Notes under the pieces: model-generated | Database searches by the model: none | Seen by the model: the letters and a program-made list of their open reading frames with translations, nothing else | What the model was told of the DNA's origin: nothing | Translations under genes and position numbers: made by a program | Part shown: one piece after another, positions 56,009-63,881 of the stretch | Position numbering within the stretch: position 1 is the stretch's first letter | Layout of the letters: each line of letters begins with the position of its first letter | DNA from: Psychrobacter phenylpyruvicus DSM 7000 = NBRC 102152 | GTDB lineage: Bacteria > Pseudomonadota > Gammaproteobacteria > Pseudomonadales > Moraxellaceae | Length of the DNA: 63,881 nt | Direction: 5' to 3' | Assembly: GCF_000685805.1 (NCBI RefSeq) | Contig: NZ_JMKP01000017.1 | Span: forward strand, 1-63,881

Positions 56009-56042
56009 AAAAAGAGCTGCCTTATCAAAGGCAGCTCTTTTT
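56009..56042. terminator. Bidirectional terminator between LOG and FAD oxidoreductase genes
   Basis: A perfect 15-bp stem with AAAAAGAGCTGCCTT as its left arm, a 4-nt loop, and A/T tracts on both sides lies between two convergent genes. Confidence 0.95.
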
Positions 56043-56065
56043 TGATTCAATTAAATCGTCCGTTG

Positions 56066-57706
56066 TTATTTCAAAGGAGTAACCACTCCAGACATGGGTG
56101 CCGGGAAAGCACGTTCAGTGGCAAACTGTCGTGCCAACTCATCCACTTCCTGCTTACTGCTATTGCTTAAGTAACTCCATTTATGATGCTGGCGAGTCGA
56201 GTGTTGCTGCGCTGTTGATTGAATGAGTTTTTGTGATTCAAGCAGTGCCACAATATCATCAGAAGCCTCTAATGCCGAGGAGGCTTTAACGTTCTCAGCA
56301 CGAGCATAATTCAGCCCAGGGTACAGGCTGACATCTGCCACTCGTAAGGTGTCATTATCCCCAGGTATTTGTTGACCACCGTATAAAGCATTCCCTGTGG
56401 GGGTCGCAGTAGCGAAAGTTGGCACAAACTCACTGACCTCATCAATGGCTCTTTGGCTGCGTTCATGCAATGTGTCCGGATTCCAACCCTCTTCAATGTA
56501 ATCCAAGTATTTTGGCTTTAGCTTGGGCTGAGCATCGTCTTCTTTGGTGACCACTAAGCCATCTTTGAATAAAGTGACGGCTTTATTCATACTATGGATT
56601 TGATAGTAGCCGTCAGGATAAGGCGTGAGCTGAACCATGCCTTGGGGCGTGCCTCTTTTGCCGTGAATGATAATCTCCGGCATCCTAATAACAGGATGGA
56701 CTAAATCTTCATTGACAGCGGTAGGAGACACTTTAGGTGCTCGGTTCCAATGCGTCACATACGAAGCCTTAAACTCAACCATACGCTGCACAGGGATTCC
56801 AACCATGTTGTCAATAATGCCAGTTTTAAAGCCGCAAGCATTGATTAGGTAGTCCACAGTAATGGTTTTAGCTTCAGTTTGACCAGACGCTTGAGCCTGC
56901 TGGTAATTGATTGCCCACTTTGGTCCTGTCTCTTTATTACTAACATTACTGGCATCAGTCTTGGTCACACTGCTAGCGCTATTGGCTTCGGTAACATCGA
57001 TAACTTGGGTGTTGAGTAGCAGGTGAGCATTGGGATAACAACCAAGGGCAATCTGAGCCGAGGCAGCCAAACGGAAAATATTCCAGCCATATTCTTGTAC
57101 TGCAACGATAGGGAATTTGAGCTTGTCTAAATTTAGATTCTTTGCTGCATTGACTACCCAGTGATCCAGCTCTTGGGGTATCTGCCCTTCAGGAAATAAA
57201 GAGGGGTCCGAATCATTGGCTTCAAGTAAGGCCTGTAACTGCGGTCTATCATAGAGACGATAGTAGTCCTCAGCTTCTCCCAATACCTTATTGGCAGGGT
57301 CAGCGGCGATCATGGCTTCATATTCACGAGTAAGCAGCTGTAGACGAGGCAAAAGGTCTTCAGGATTGCCATCATCTCGCTTAGGAATGGTGATAATAGT
57401 GGGTCTAACGTCAATACTGTGTGGATACATGCGTAACATGTCTATCGATTGTTTCAATAGCTCTACGCAGTCCTCATCTGGTATTTCACGATATAAGTTA
57501 CCACCAGCATGAAGGTGGCACATAGGTGGACCATCGATTAAACTGGCTTTGGCTTCAAATAAATAAGTCTCAATGCCTAAAGCCGCTAGACGAATGGCAA
57601 TGGTTGATCCTGCAACCCCGCCGCCTATAATACCTACCTTCAAGTGCCCTGCTTTGGGTAACTGGTTTAGAGTTTTATTAACGTTATTATTAGTTTTATT
57701 GGTCAT
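56066..57706 (-). CDS. FAD-dependent oxidoreductase
   Basis: The 546-aa protein starts with a Rossmann FAD-binding motif after ~20 polar residues: VGIIGGGVAGSTIAIRLAA then LGIETYLFEA. A DAO/GR2-type fold follows, with LINACGFKTG and a C-terminal VADVSLYPGLNYARAENV. The region ~245-275 is an Asn/Ser/Thr-rich low-complexity insert. The substrate is not evident, and no partner gene is adjacent. A flavoprotein dehydrogenase or oxidase is as far as I would go. Confidence 0.85.
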   Translation of the reverse strand: MTNKTNNNVNKTLNQLPKAGHLKVGIIGGGVAGSTIAIRLAALGIETYLFEAKASLIDGPPMCHLHAGGNLYREIPDEDCVELLKQSIDMLRMYPHSIDVRPTIITIPKRDDGNPEDLLPRLQLLTREYEAMIAADPANKVLGEAEDYYRLYDRPQLQALLEANDSDPSLFPEGQIPQELDHWVVNAAKNLNLDKLKFPIVAVQEYGWNIFRLAASAQIALGCYPNAHLLLNTQVIDVTEANSASSVTKTDASNVSNKETGPKWAINYQQAQASGQTEAKTITVDYLINACGFKTGIIDNMVGIPVQRMVEFKASYVTHWNRAPKVSPTAVNEDLVHPVIRMPEIIIHGKRGTPQGMVQLTPYPDGYYQIHSMNKAVTLFKDGLVVTKEDDAQPKLKPKYLDYIEEGWNPDTLHERSQRAIDEVSEFVPTFATATPTGNALYGGQQIPGDNDTLRVADVSLYPGLNYARAENVKASSALEASDDIVALLESQKLIQSTAQQHSTRQHHKWSYLSNSSKQEVDELARQFATERAFPAPMSGVVTPLK

Positions 57707-57890
57707 TATATTTAAGTCAGTAGTTATACTTAATAAGGATTTGTGTTAATTTGATGCTCAATTACAGTAGCAAATATCCATAAAAATCACTGTTGCTTCA
57801 AGGTAGTAGCCTCGTAAAGTTGACTTAAGGTTTGTACTATAGATGGTGATGATAAGCGGATTATGCAAGCGCTTTTAGGGTTATAAATGC

Positions 57891-57923
57891 AGTTATTAAG
57901 CAGTTATTAAGCAGTTATTAAGC
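57891..57923. repeat. Exact triple 11-bp tandem repeat
   Basis: GCAGTTATTAA occurs three times head to tail, 48 bp upstream of the DUF1294 gene. Confidence 0.92.
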
Positions 57924-57970
57924 CCGTAGGAAAATTAGCTATAAACTCCAAAGTTGTTTTTTAAGAGAAT

Positions 57971-58381
57971 ATGATGAAAAGAAGCCCGATAAGAAGGTCA
58001 AAAAAGCCGGTTGGTCTGCAACAAAAACAAAAGCAGCAGCTTATGCTAGCCGTGGGCTTTTACGTGGTTTTAGTATTAATTGCTGCTATGGGTAAACTGA
58101 GTTGGGGTGTCGTGGGTTGGTATGTATTGATAGGAGCGGCTACCTATTTAATTTATGGCAAAGATAAGCAAGCTGCTCAGCAGGGTACATGGCGTACGCC
58201 GGAATCCACTTTACACTTACTTAGTGTGCTTGGGGGCTGGGTGGGAGCGATGATGGCTCAAAGTTTTCTGCGTCATAAAACTAAAAAGCCAGAGTTTAGA
58301 TTGACGTATTACCTAACCGTTTTAGTGAATTTAGCCGCGCTGTTGTATCTTATTTCGGGAGGCGATCTATCCCAGTTTTAA
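57971..58381 (+). CDS. DUF1294 membrane protein
   Basis: The 136-aa protein has a basic N-terminus, three hydrophobic helices and the DUF1294 core YGKDKQAAQQGTWRTPESTL then HLLSVLGGWVGAM and FRHKTKK-like residues. Larger family members carry a cold-shock domain in front; that domain is absent here. Function is unknown. Two adjacent ATGs (57971, 57974) follow AAGAGAA. A strong terminator follows within 50 bp. Confidence 0.88.
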   Translation: MMKRSPIRRSKKPVGLQQKQKQQLMLAVGFYVVLVLIAAMGKLSWGVVGWYVLIGAATYLIYGKDKQAAQQGTWRTPESTLHLLSVLGGWVGAMMAQSFLRHKTKKPEFRLTYYLTVLVNLAALLYLISGGDLSQF

Positions 58382-58399
58382 GTGTTGGTAAGCCAAGTG

Positions 58400-58430
58400 C
58401 AACAAAGCCCGTCATTGACGGGCTTTGTTG
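58400..58430. terminator. Bidirectional terminator between DUF1294 and lspA
   Basis: A 15-bp perfect stem with CAACAAAGCCCGTCA as its left arm and essentially no loop lies between convergent genes. The T tract is modest on both strands. Confidence 0.8.
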
Positions 58431-58479
58431 CTTTACTATCTAACGATTTGCTTGGCCTTGAAGGTTTGTTTAGATTAAC

Positions 58480-59112
58480 CTAGGCTTGGAATTTGGCATT
58501 GCGTTTGCCTTCCAAAAATAGCATGTCTATTACCACAATGGCTACCCCAGTACAGATGGCAATATCCGCCACATTGAAAATAGGGTAGTGCCACACATCG
58601 GCATAATGCACATGAATGAAGTCAATGACTTTACCAATGCGTACTCGGTCTATTAAGTTGCCAATGGCGCCGCCTAGGATCAAGGCCAAACCAACATTGA
58701 GTAGCTTAGCCTGACGCGGAGCTCGAGTGAGGTAAATCACTAAAAATAATGACATCGCCAGTGACAGCCCAGCAAAAAACCACTTTTGCCAGCCGCCTTG
58801 ATCCGCCAAGAAGCTAAAAGCAGCGCCATAGTTATAGGCCAAGGTCCAATTTAAAATCGGCTCAATAACAGCCACTGGCTCATGGAAGTTAAGCTTTAGC
58901 TCAGCCAACCATTTGGTCCATTGATCCAGCCCAATCACTACTAAAGAGAGCACATACCACAATAAAGCATGCTGCCTATTGGGTATAAGCTTAGGGCGCT
59001 TAGTTAAACTAGGCGACGCAGTGGCATAAGCAGGAGCAACGGCCTTGTCGGCTAAGCCATTCGAGCCATTATCTAAGTTGTTGCCAGGGTTATTACCTGC
59101 AGTATTAGGCAT
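58480..59112 (-). CDS. lspA: Signal peptidase II (prolipoprotein)
   Basis: LspA removes lipoprotein signal peptides in the inner membrane. The 210-aa protein has ~50 extra polar N-terminal residues, four transmembrane helices, DQWTKWLAE, the catalytic aspartates in [11 protein letters not shown] and FNVADIAIC, and [11 protein letters not shown] chose the ATG at 59112, preceded by GGTGAGG; it overlaps the ileS stop by 8 bp. An in-frame GTG at 59127 is possible. The ileS-lspA pairing is conserved. Several predicted lipoproteins in this window would be its substrates. Confidence 0.96.
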   Translation of the reverse strand: MPNTAGNNPGNNLDNGSNGLADKAVAPAYATASPSLTKRPKLIPNRQHALLWYVLSLVVIGLDQWTKWLAELKLNFHEPVAVIEPILNWTLAYNYGAAFSFLADQGGWQKWFFAGLSLAMSLFLVIYLTRAPRQAKLLNVGLALILGGAIGNLIDRVRIGKVIDFIHVHYADVWHYPIFNVADIAICTGVAIVVIDMLFLEGKRNAKFQA

Positions 59113-61945
59113 AATGACGAACCTCACCTGGGCCTTCGATATTACTCACACAGCGGGTACAAATCTCTGGGTGCTTAGGATCTGAGCCCACATCATCACG
59201 TACGTGCCAACAGCGGATACATTTAGTACCTTCAGCAGAGGTCACTGCGACGCGTAGATTATCTAACTCAGTGGCACTGCCTAATTGTGAGTCACTTAGC
59301 TTATTTAAGCTCGCTGAACTGGTAATTAATACAAAGCGCAGTTCATCTTCAAGCTTCGCTAAGCTATCGTAAATCTCACCATCAGCATAGATAGAAACCG
59401 CTGCTGATAAGTTGGCATTGATTTGTTTTTGCTCACGAGCATGTTCAATAACCTTGTTGATGGCATCTTTGGCTTCCAGAATAACCGTCCAGTCTGCCTC
59501 ACTAATTTTGTCCATACTAAAGTCAGGTAGTTCGTACCAGTCTTGAGTGAAGACATAAGCGTTCGCACCAGTAGCTGATTCTTTTAGCAGGGCTTCCCAA
59601 GCTTCTTGAGCAGTAAAGCTCAAGATAGGGGCTATCCAGCGCAGTAAGGCGTGAGCAATATGGTACATTGCTGTCTGTGCTGAGCGACGAGGCTTGCCCT
59701 CTGCCATGGTAGTGTATTGACGGTCTTTAATGATGTCTAAGTAGAAGCCACCTAAATCTTGAGAACAAAAAGCCGTTACTTGTTGGGTGACTTGGTGGAA
59801 GTCCATCGCGTCATAAGCAGCAACGATTGATTGCTGTACTTTTTGGGCGCGTAGCATGATGTATTTGTCTAAGCTCACCAGCTCATCCATAGCCAAGCTA
59901 TCAGTTTCTGGTTTGAAGTCATCGGTGTTGGCCAGCAAGAAGCGTACTGTGTTACGGATACGGCGATACATGTCTGTCGCCCCCTTAAACGCTTGTTTAC
60001 CAGCATTCATCTCATAGCGGTAATCGCTTGAAGCAATCCACATACGCAGCATATCGGCGCCAGTTTTATTAATTTCATCTTGTGGATTGATGATGTTGCC
60101 CAGTGATTTACTCATCTTACGGCCGTTCTCATCGACCACGAAGCCGTGGGTTAATACTTGTTTGTACGGCGCTCGACCATACATAGCTTCAGAGGTTAAC
60201 AATGAGGTTTGGAACCAACCACGGTGTTGGTCTGAGCCTTCCAGATACATATCTGCAGGGTTGGTCTGATTGTCGTCTTGCTCAAGTACCGCAAAGTGGG
60301 TGGTACCTGAGTCAAACCAAACATCTAAGGTATCGGTTGATTTCACATACTCTTTGGCATCTTCGCCAATGAAGTCTTCAGCTGAAGCGTCAAACCAAGC
60401 TTCTACTCCGCCTTTTTCGATAACTTGAGCGATGTCCTCCATCAATTCTAGGGTATTGGGATGCAACTCATCGGTGTCTTTATGGGTAAAGAAAGGAATG
60501 GGCACGCCCCAAGTACGCTGGCGAGAGATACACCAGTCTGGACGACCAGCAACCATAGCTTCGATACGGTTTTGGCCCCAAGCAGGGGTCCAAATGACAT
60601 TTGGGATATCCTGCATGGTTTGCTGTCTTAAGGTGTTACCGCCTTCAGTCACCTTGTGATCCATACGGATAAACCACTGCGGGGTAGCACGGAAAATAAT
60701 TGGAGACTTATGACGCCAGCAATGCGGATAGCTGTGCTCCATTTTGTAATGCTTTAATAGATGGCCACTGTCACTCAAGCTCTCAATAATTTTTGGCTGA
60801 GCTTTGTAAATGTGTTCACCAACGAATACTTCAGCGGTTTCTAGATAGACGCCATTACCGCCAACTGGGTTGGTCACAGGTAAGTCATAGCGCAAGCTTA
60901 CTACGTAGTCGTCGGCACCATGAGCAGGGGCGGTGTGGACTAGACCAGTACCGCTTTCAGTGGTCACGTGCTCGCCCAAAATAATAGGCACTTGGCGTGA
61001 CTCGATTAAGGGGTGCTGGGCTTTGACCAGCTCAAGCTTATCGCCAGATAGGGTAGTGATAACGCCTTCGTTTTCTAAGCCAAGAGCTTGCAGAGCATCT
61101 TCTACTAAGTCTGTCGCTAGAAGCAGATTGCCTTTGCTGGTTTTGACAACGCTATACTCAAAGTCAGCACTGACAGCGATGGCTTGGTTAGCCGGTAAGG
61201 TCCACGGGGTTGTGGTCCAGATAACCGCTGCTGTTTTGTCATTATTGCCTTCGGGTAAAACTTGTGAGGGATCAACTAGGTCGAAAGCTACGTAGATGGC
61301 GTCTGAAGTTTTATCTTCATATTCAACTTCAGCCTCAGCCAATGAAGAGCCACAATCCAAACACCAGTTAACCGGCTTCATGCCACGAGTGACATAGCCA
61401 TTGGCATAAATTTTACCTAGAGCACGGACGATATTGGCTTCTTGATGAAAGTTCATGGTTAGATAAGGATTGTCCCAATCCCCGAATACCCCAAGACGTT
61501 TAAAGTCAGCCATTTGTAAGTCAACTTGGCTACGAGCGTATTCGCGGCATAAACCACGGAATTCAGTCGCTGATACCTTTTGACCCACCTTACCTACTTT
61601 GGCTTCTACCTTCTGTTCAATAGGCAGACCATGACAGTCCCAACCAGGCACATAAGGCGCGTCATAGCCTGATAAAGTTTTTGATTTAACAATAATATCT
61701 TTTAAAACTTTGTTTACCGCATGACCTAAGTGAATTTGACCGTTGGCGTATGGAGGGCCATCATGCAAGATATATTTTTCACGTCCTGCTTTGGCTTCAC
61801 GAATTTTGCCATACACATCATCTGCTTCCCAAGCTTTTAACCAATCTGGCTCACGCTTAGCTAGGTTACCGCGCATTGGAAACGCGGTATCGGCAAGGTT
61901 TAACGTATCTTTGTAATCTGGAGTTGAGTTAGTCGAATCAGTCAT
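59105..61945 (-). CDS. ileS: Isoleucyl-tRNA synthetase
   Basis: IleS charges tRNA-Ile. The 946-aa class I enzyme has the HIGH-type motif in [19 protein letters not shown] in [10 protein letters not shown], the CP1 editing domain ([28 protein letters not shown]) and the C-terminal zinc motif [10 protein letters not shown] plus CTRCVSN. This is the bacterial ileS1 type. It is coupled to lspA by an 8-bp overlap. ribF, often upstream, is not present; an engB gene lies 240 bp upstream on the same strand. Confidence 0.99.
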   Translation of the reverse strand: MTDSTNSTPDYKDTLNLADTAFPMRGNLAKREPDWLKAWEADDVYGKIREAKAGREKYILHDGPPYANGQIHLGHAVNKVLKDIIVKSKTLSGYDAPYVPGWDCHGLPIEQKVEAKVGKVGQKVSATEFRGLCREYARSQVDLQMADFKRLGVFGDWDNPYLTMNFHQEANIVRALGKIYANGYVTRGMKPVNWCLDCGSSLAEAEVEYEDKTSDAIYVAFDLVDPSQVLPEGNNDKTAAVIWTTTPWTLPANQAIAVSADFEYSVVKTSKGNLLLATDLVEDALQALGLENEGVITTLSGDKLELVKAQHPLIESRQVPIILGEHVTTESGTGLVHTAPAHGADDYVVSLRYDLPVTNPVGGNGVYLETAEVFVGEHIYKAQPKIIESLSDSGHLLKHYKMEHSYPHCWRHKSPIIFRATPQWFIRMDHKVTEGGNTLRQQTMQDIPNVIWTPAWGQNRIEAMVAGRPDWCISRQRTWGVPIPFFTHKDTDELHPNTLELMEDIAQVIEKGGVEAWFDASAEDFIGEDAKEYVKSTDTLDVWFDSGTTHFAVLEQDDNQTNPADMYLEGSDQHRGWFQTSLLTSEAMYGRAPYKQVLTHGFVVDENGRKMSKSLGNIINPQDEINKTGADMLRMWIASSDYRYEMNAGKQAFKGATDMYRRIRNTVRFLLANTDDFKPETDSLAMDELVSLDKYIMLRAQKVQQSIVAAYDAMDFHQVTQQVTAFCSQDLGGFYLDIIKDRQYTTMAEGKPRRSAQTAMYHIAHALLRWIAPILSFTAQEAWEALLKESATGANAYVFTQDWYELPDFSMDKISEADWTVILEAKDAINKVIEHAREQKQINANLSAAVSIYADGEIYDSLAKLEDELRFVLITSSASLNKLSDSQLGSATELDNLRVAVTSAEGTKCIRCWHVRDDVGSDPKHPEICTRCVSNIEGPGEVRHYA

Positions 61946-62018
61946 AGAAGCCGTCTTATATGTTGAGTTAAAACAAAAATGAAAATTTAAAAACTAGATA
62001 AAATGCTGCGATAAAAAA

Positions 62019-62046
62019 AGTAGCGCTGAGTAAGTAGCACTGAATA
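62019..62046. repeat. 14-bp tandem duplication
   Basis: AGTAGCGCTGAGTA is followed by AGTAGCACTGAATA in the spacer upstream of ileS. Confidence 0.75.
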
Positions 62047-62184
62047 AACAGTAATGAGGCTAACGTAAGCTTAGCAATTTATAAAATATTTAAGACTTAC
62101 AAAAAATAGCTATAAAGTAAAGCACAATATTCTCATTATAAAATAAAAGCTTCCTTAGAGGGAAATGGCTAGCACCGCTGACAG

Positions 62185-62889
62185 CTATTCAGCAGGGGAT
62201 TGGCCATCAATTCTTAACCAGCGTCCCATAACTTCTGCCAATTCATCCACCCCTTCTTTTTTTAATGAGGAGAACAGTTGAATGGTAAAAGGCAAATCAA
62301 GCTTTTCTAATTCACGTTTGGTCTGAAGTAAAATATTTTTGGCTGGACCGTATTTAAACTTATCGGATTTGGTTAATAGAATGTGTACAGGTAACTCACC
62401 GTCTTTGGCCCAGTGTAGCATTTGTTCATCGAAGAACTTTAGTGGGTGGCGGCTGTCCATTAATAGTACCAAGCCCGCTAAGCTTTCACGTGATACTAAA
62501 TATTCTTCTAGCTCTTTTTGCCAAACCAGTTTCATCTTTTCAGGGACAGCGGCATAGCCGTAGCCAGGCAAATCCACCAAGCGGGCATCTTCATTGCCAA
62601 TGGAGAAGAAGTTAATCATTTGAGTACGGCCTGGTGTTTTTGAGGAGCGGGCCAACTGACGCTGATTGGTCAGTACATTAATGGCAGAAGATTTACCGGC
62701 GTTAGAACGTCCTGCGAAAGCCACTTCATAACCCGTATCTGCTGGACATAACTTAAAGGTAGGAGCTGACATCAAGAACTCAGTCTGCTCCAAGCGTTGG
62801 CGAGGCGATAAATGGGATAAATCTGCTGCAGATTCTGGAGCAACATATTGCGGTGCTTTGGTCTTTTTGGTTTTTGGTGCATTAGCCAT
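62185..62889 (-). CDS. engB: Ribosome-biogenesis GTPase EngB (YihA/YsxC)
   Basis: EngB assists large-subunit assembly. The 234-aa protein has a ~60-residue N-terminal extension, then G1 AGRSNAGKSS, G2 TPGRTQMINFF, G3 DLPGYGYA and G4 TKSD. I chose the ATG at 62889 with GAG upstream; the frame opens at a TTG four codons earlier. In related genomes it often neighbours a cytochrome c gene; here the upstream side leads into a spacer and an insertion sequence. Confidence 0.96.
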   Translation of the reverse strand: MANAPKTKKTKAPQYVAPESAADLSHLSPRQRLEQTEFLMSAPTFKLCPADTGYEVAFAGRSNAGKSSAINVLTNQRQLARSSKTPGRTQMINFFSIGNEDARLVDLPGYGYAAVPEKMKLVWQKELEEYLVSRESLAGLVLLMDSRHPLKFFDEQMLHWAKDGELPVHILLTKSDKFKYGPAKNILLQTKRELEKLDLPFTIQLFSSLKKEGVDELAEVMGRWLRIDGQSPAE

Positions 62890-63559
62890 AAGGTGTCTCA
62901 AGTTTAAACGGTATAAAATAAATTTGACGGCTATTGAATAAACAATAAAGTTACTTTTTATGAAAATAGCTTCATAAAAACACCCTCGTAAATAGTGCTC
63001 TTATAAAAAGCACCCTTATAATAATAGTAGGGCACTAAATAGGCATAACTATGGTGAGGGTAGAAATAACGTTAAATAGAAGGCCTGTAATCTGTCCCAT
63101 TATAACCAGTCTTGCTTATGAAAGATAATGGCGTAAGTGAAGGTTTGTGTCGCAGTGCGAAATTGTGCAATAAAAAAGGTACATTACTATTAAATGGCGT
63201 CACAAAAAATCGAAATTCAATTGATTAGTATATGTTAATATATAAAATAAATTGTTTATTGCTGTTTGAATGTTTTAGATTTACAGCCTAATTGAGCTGC
63301 AAAAGCGTTTTTACAAAAGCCTATTTACAAACCGTACTTACAAAACAAAGTTTACAAAAAATAGGAAAGCTGGCATTGAAATAGAGACAAATGCCTTCAT
63401 AATAATAAATAGTTGGGTGAATGGGTGTATACTGAAATTGAAGAAAGTAGTCGCTATTAGCTATCGATCACATTCACTATCCTCATATAACAAAGTCATT
63501 CGCCCAAAGAGTGCCAACCTATTTTTTTATTATAAATAAATCTATTTTTAACCCCACTC
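62890..63559. other. 670-bp spacer between engB and the IS982 element
   Basis: The spacer is AT-rich and unrecognisable. It contains scattered direct repeats of TTACAAA (63310-63360) and a GTGCTCTTATAAAAAG / GCACCCTTATAA echo near 63000. No gene is open beyond 60 codons. It may be the remains of a gene disrupted or displaced by the insertion, but nothing proves that. Confidence 0.4.
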
Positions 63560-63881
63560 TCAACACTTTATTAGCAATTCAAACTGAAGAGGCGGGTTAC
63601 CAAGTTTTTTATTTAAAAGAAAAAAGAAATTATGCGCCAGAATCTTACGCGTTAAACGATGAGACAAATGCCATAAATCTCTAGCACGTACTTTCTGTAT
63701 ATTAAAGCAGTCAGACAATTGACCAATAACAGTCTCAATATTACGTCGATAACGCATCAATCGATTAACATCAGACTTAGGTCTATTATCTGTCATATTG
63801 CGTCTTAGCGGTGTTTGCAAATCAATACCCTTTGATGCAAAGTGCTGTGTTAACTCAGGGCGGATATACCCTTTATCTGCA
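63540..63881 (-). mobile_element. IS982-family insertion sequence, one end, cut by window edge
   Basis: The transposase C-terminus defines an IS982-family element entering from the right edge. The element's own end should lie just left of 63560, but I cannot identify the terminal inverted repeat without the other end, so the left boundary is approximate. Confidence 0.6.
63560..63881 (-). CDS. IS982-family transposase, C-terminal part, cut by window edge
   Basis: The open frame continues to the right edge: reading from the edge it starts ADKGYIRPEL (the D of a DKGY motif, the second catalytic Asp of IS982 transposases). It later has RRNIETVIGQLSDCF, which carries the catalytic Glu, then FNIQKVRARDLWHLSHR. 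The stop is at 63560. An internal TTG at 63820 is not the true start. The N-terminus lies outside the window. Confidence 0.8.
   Translation of the reverse strand, partial: ADKGYIRPELTQHFASKGIDLQTPLRRNMTDNRPKSDVNRLMRYRRNIETVIGQLSDCFNIQKVRARDLWHLSHRLTRKILAHNFFFLLNKKLGNPPLQFELLIKC

Noticed and set aside
60933..61295. 120-codon plus-strand frame opposite ileS
   Set aside because: It is a shadow frame inside the editing domain of ileS.

Overview
The window looks like a chromosomal segment of a gamma-proteobacterium of the Moraxellaceae, most likely Psychrobacter. The grounds are protein flavour, moderately AT-rich spacers, and the gene order rlmN-pilW-rodZ-ispG-hisS-yfgM-bamB. This is recognition by reading, not a database match. 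Both ends run into insertion sequences: the N-terminus of an IS5-family transposase on the left, and the C-terminus of an IS982-family transposase on the right.

Left part (0-21 kb): a two-gene McrBC-like module (an AAA+ motor with a DUF3578-like N-terminus, plus a DUF2357/PD-(D/E)XK nuclease) sits beside the IS5 copy. A complete urease operon ureDABCEFG follows on the minus strand, then an unknown coiled-coil protein. Next is a fatty-acid catabolic cluster: a TetR regulator, and divergently an IVD/LCAD-type acyl-CoA dehydrogenase, thiolase, FadB-like multifunctional enzyme, CaiB/AMACR-like racemase and FadD. Two copies of a GGTAAT..ATTACC palindrome lie in the TetR/dehydrogenase spacer and are the likely operators. 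The racemase and the dehydrogenase type suggest 2-methyl-branched acyl chains as substrates.

Middle part (21-43 kb): a tightly packed minus-strand operon runs otsB-otsA-(acyl-CoA dehydrogenase-like)-(PIG-L deacetylase)-(SAM methyltransferase)-(GT2 glycosyltransferase). It joins trehalose synthesis to what looks like an uncharacterised small-molecule or glycoconjugate pathway. From 27.4 to 31.3 kb the sequence becomes accessory-like: an orphan C-terminal gene fragment, a lipoprotein, a hotdog thioesterase, an MgtC/DUF4010 membrane protein, a Rid protein, copies of an interspersed repeat, and a 23-bp piece resembling the 3' end of tmRNA (a possible attachment-site scar). Then come tRNA-Leu(CAA) with its own promoter and terminator, fpr, a DUF805 protein, trmO, a TatD nuclease with a TetR regulator, a FabR/DesT-like regulator, dgt, ychF, a phosphodiester-glycosidase lipoprotein and a membrane-anchored glutamate-synthase-like FMN protein.

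Right part (43-63.9 kb): an 860-bp spacer holds an orphan minus-strand terminator and tandem repeats. Housekeeping genes follow: ndk, rlmN, pilW, rodZ, ispG, hisS, yfgM, bamB. Next are a DUF1853 protein, an exonuclease-DUF3820 fusion, a LOG-family protein, a FAD oxidoreductase and a DUF1294 protein, then ileS-lspA and engB. A recurring feature is short tandem duplications (11-22 bp, 2-3 copies) in many spacers, and one in frame inside a gene. The best candidates for something under-described are the otsBA-linked four-gene operon, the McrBC-like pair with its extended nuclease subunit, and the interspersed repeat plus att-like scar in the 27-31 kb region.
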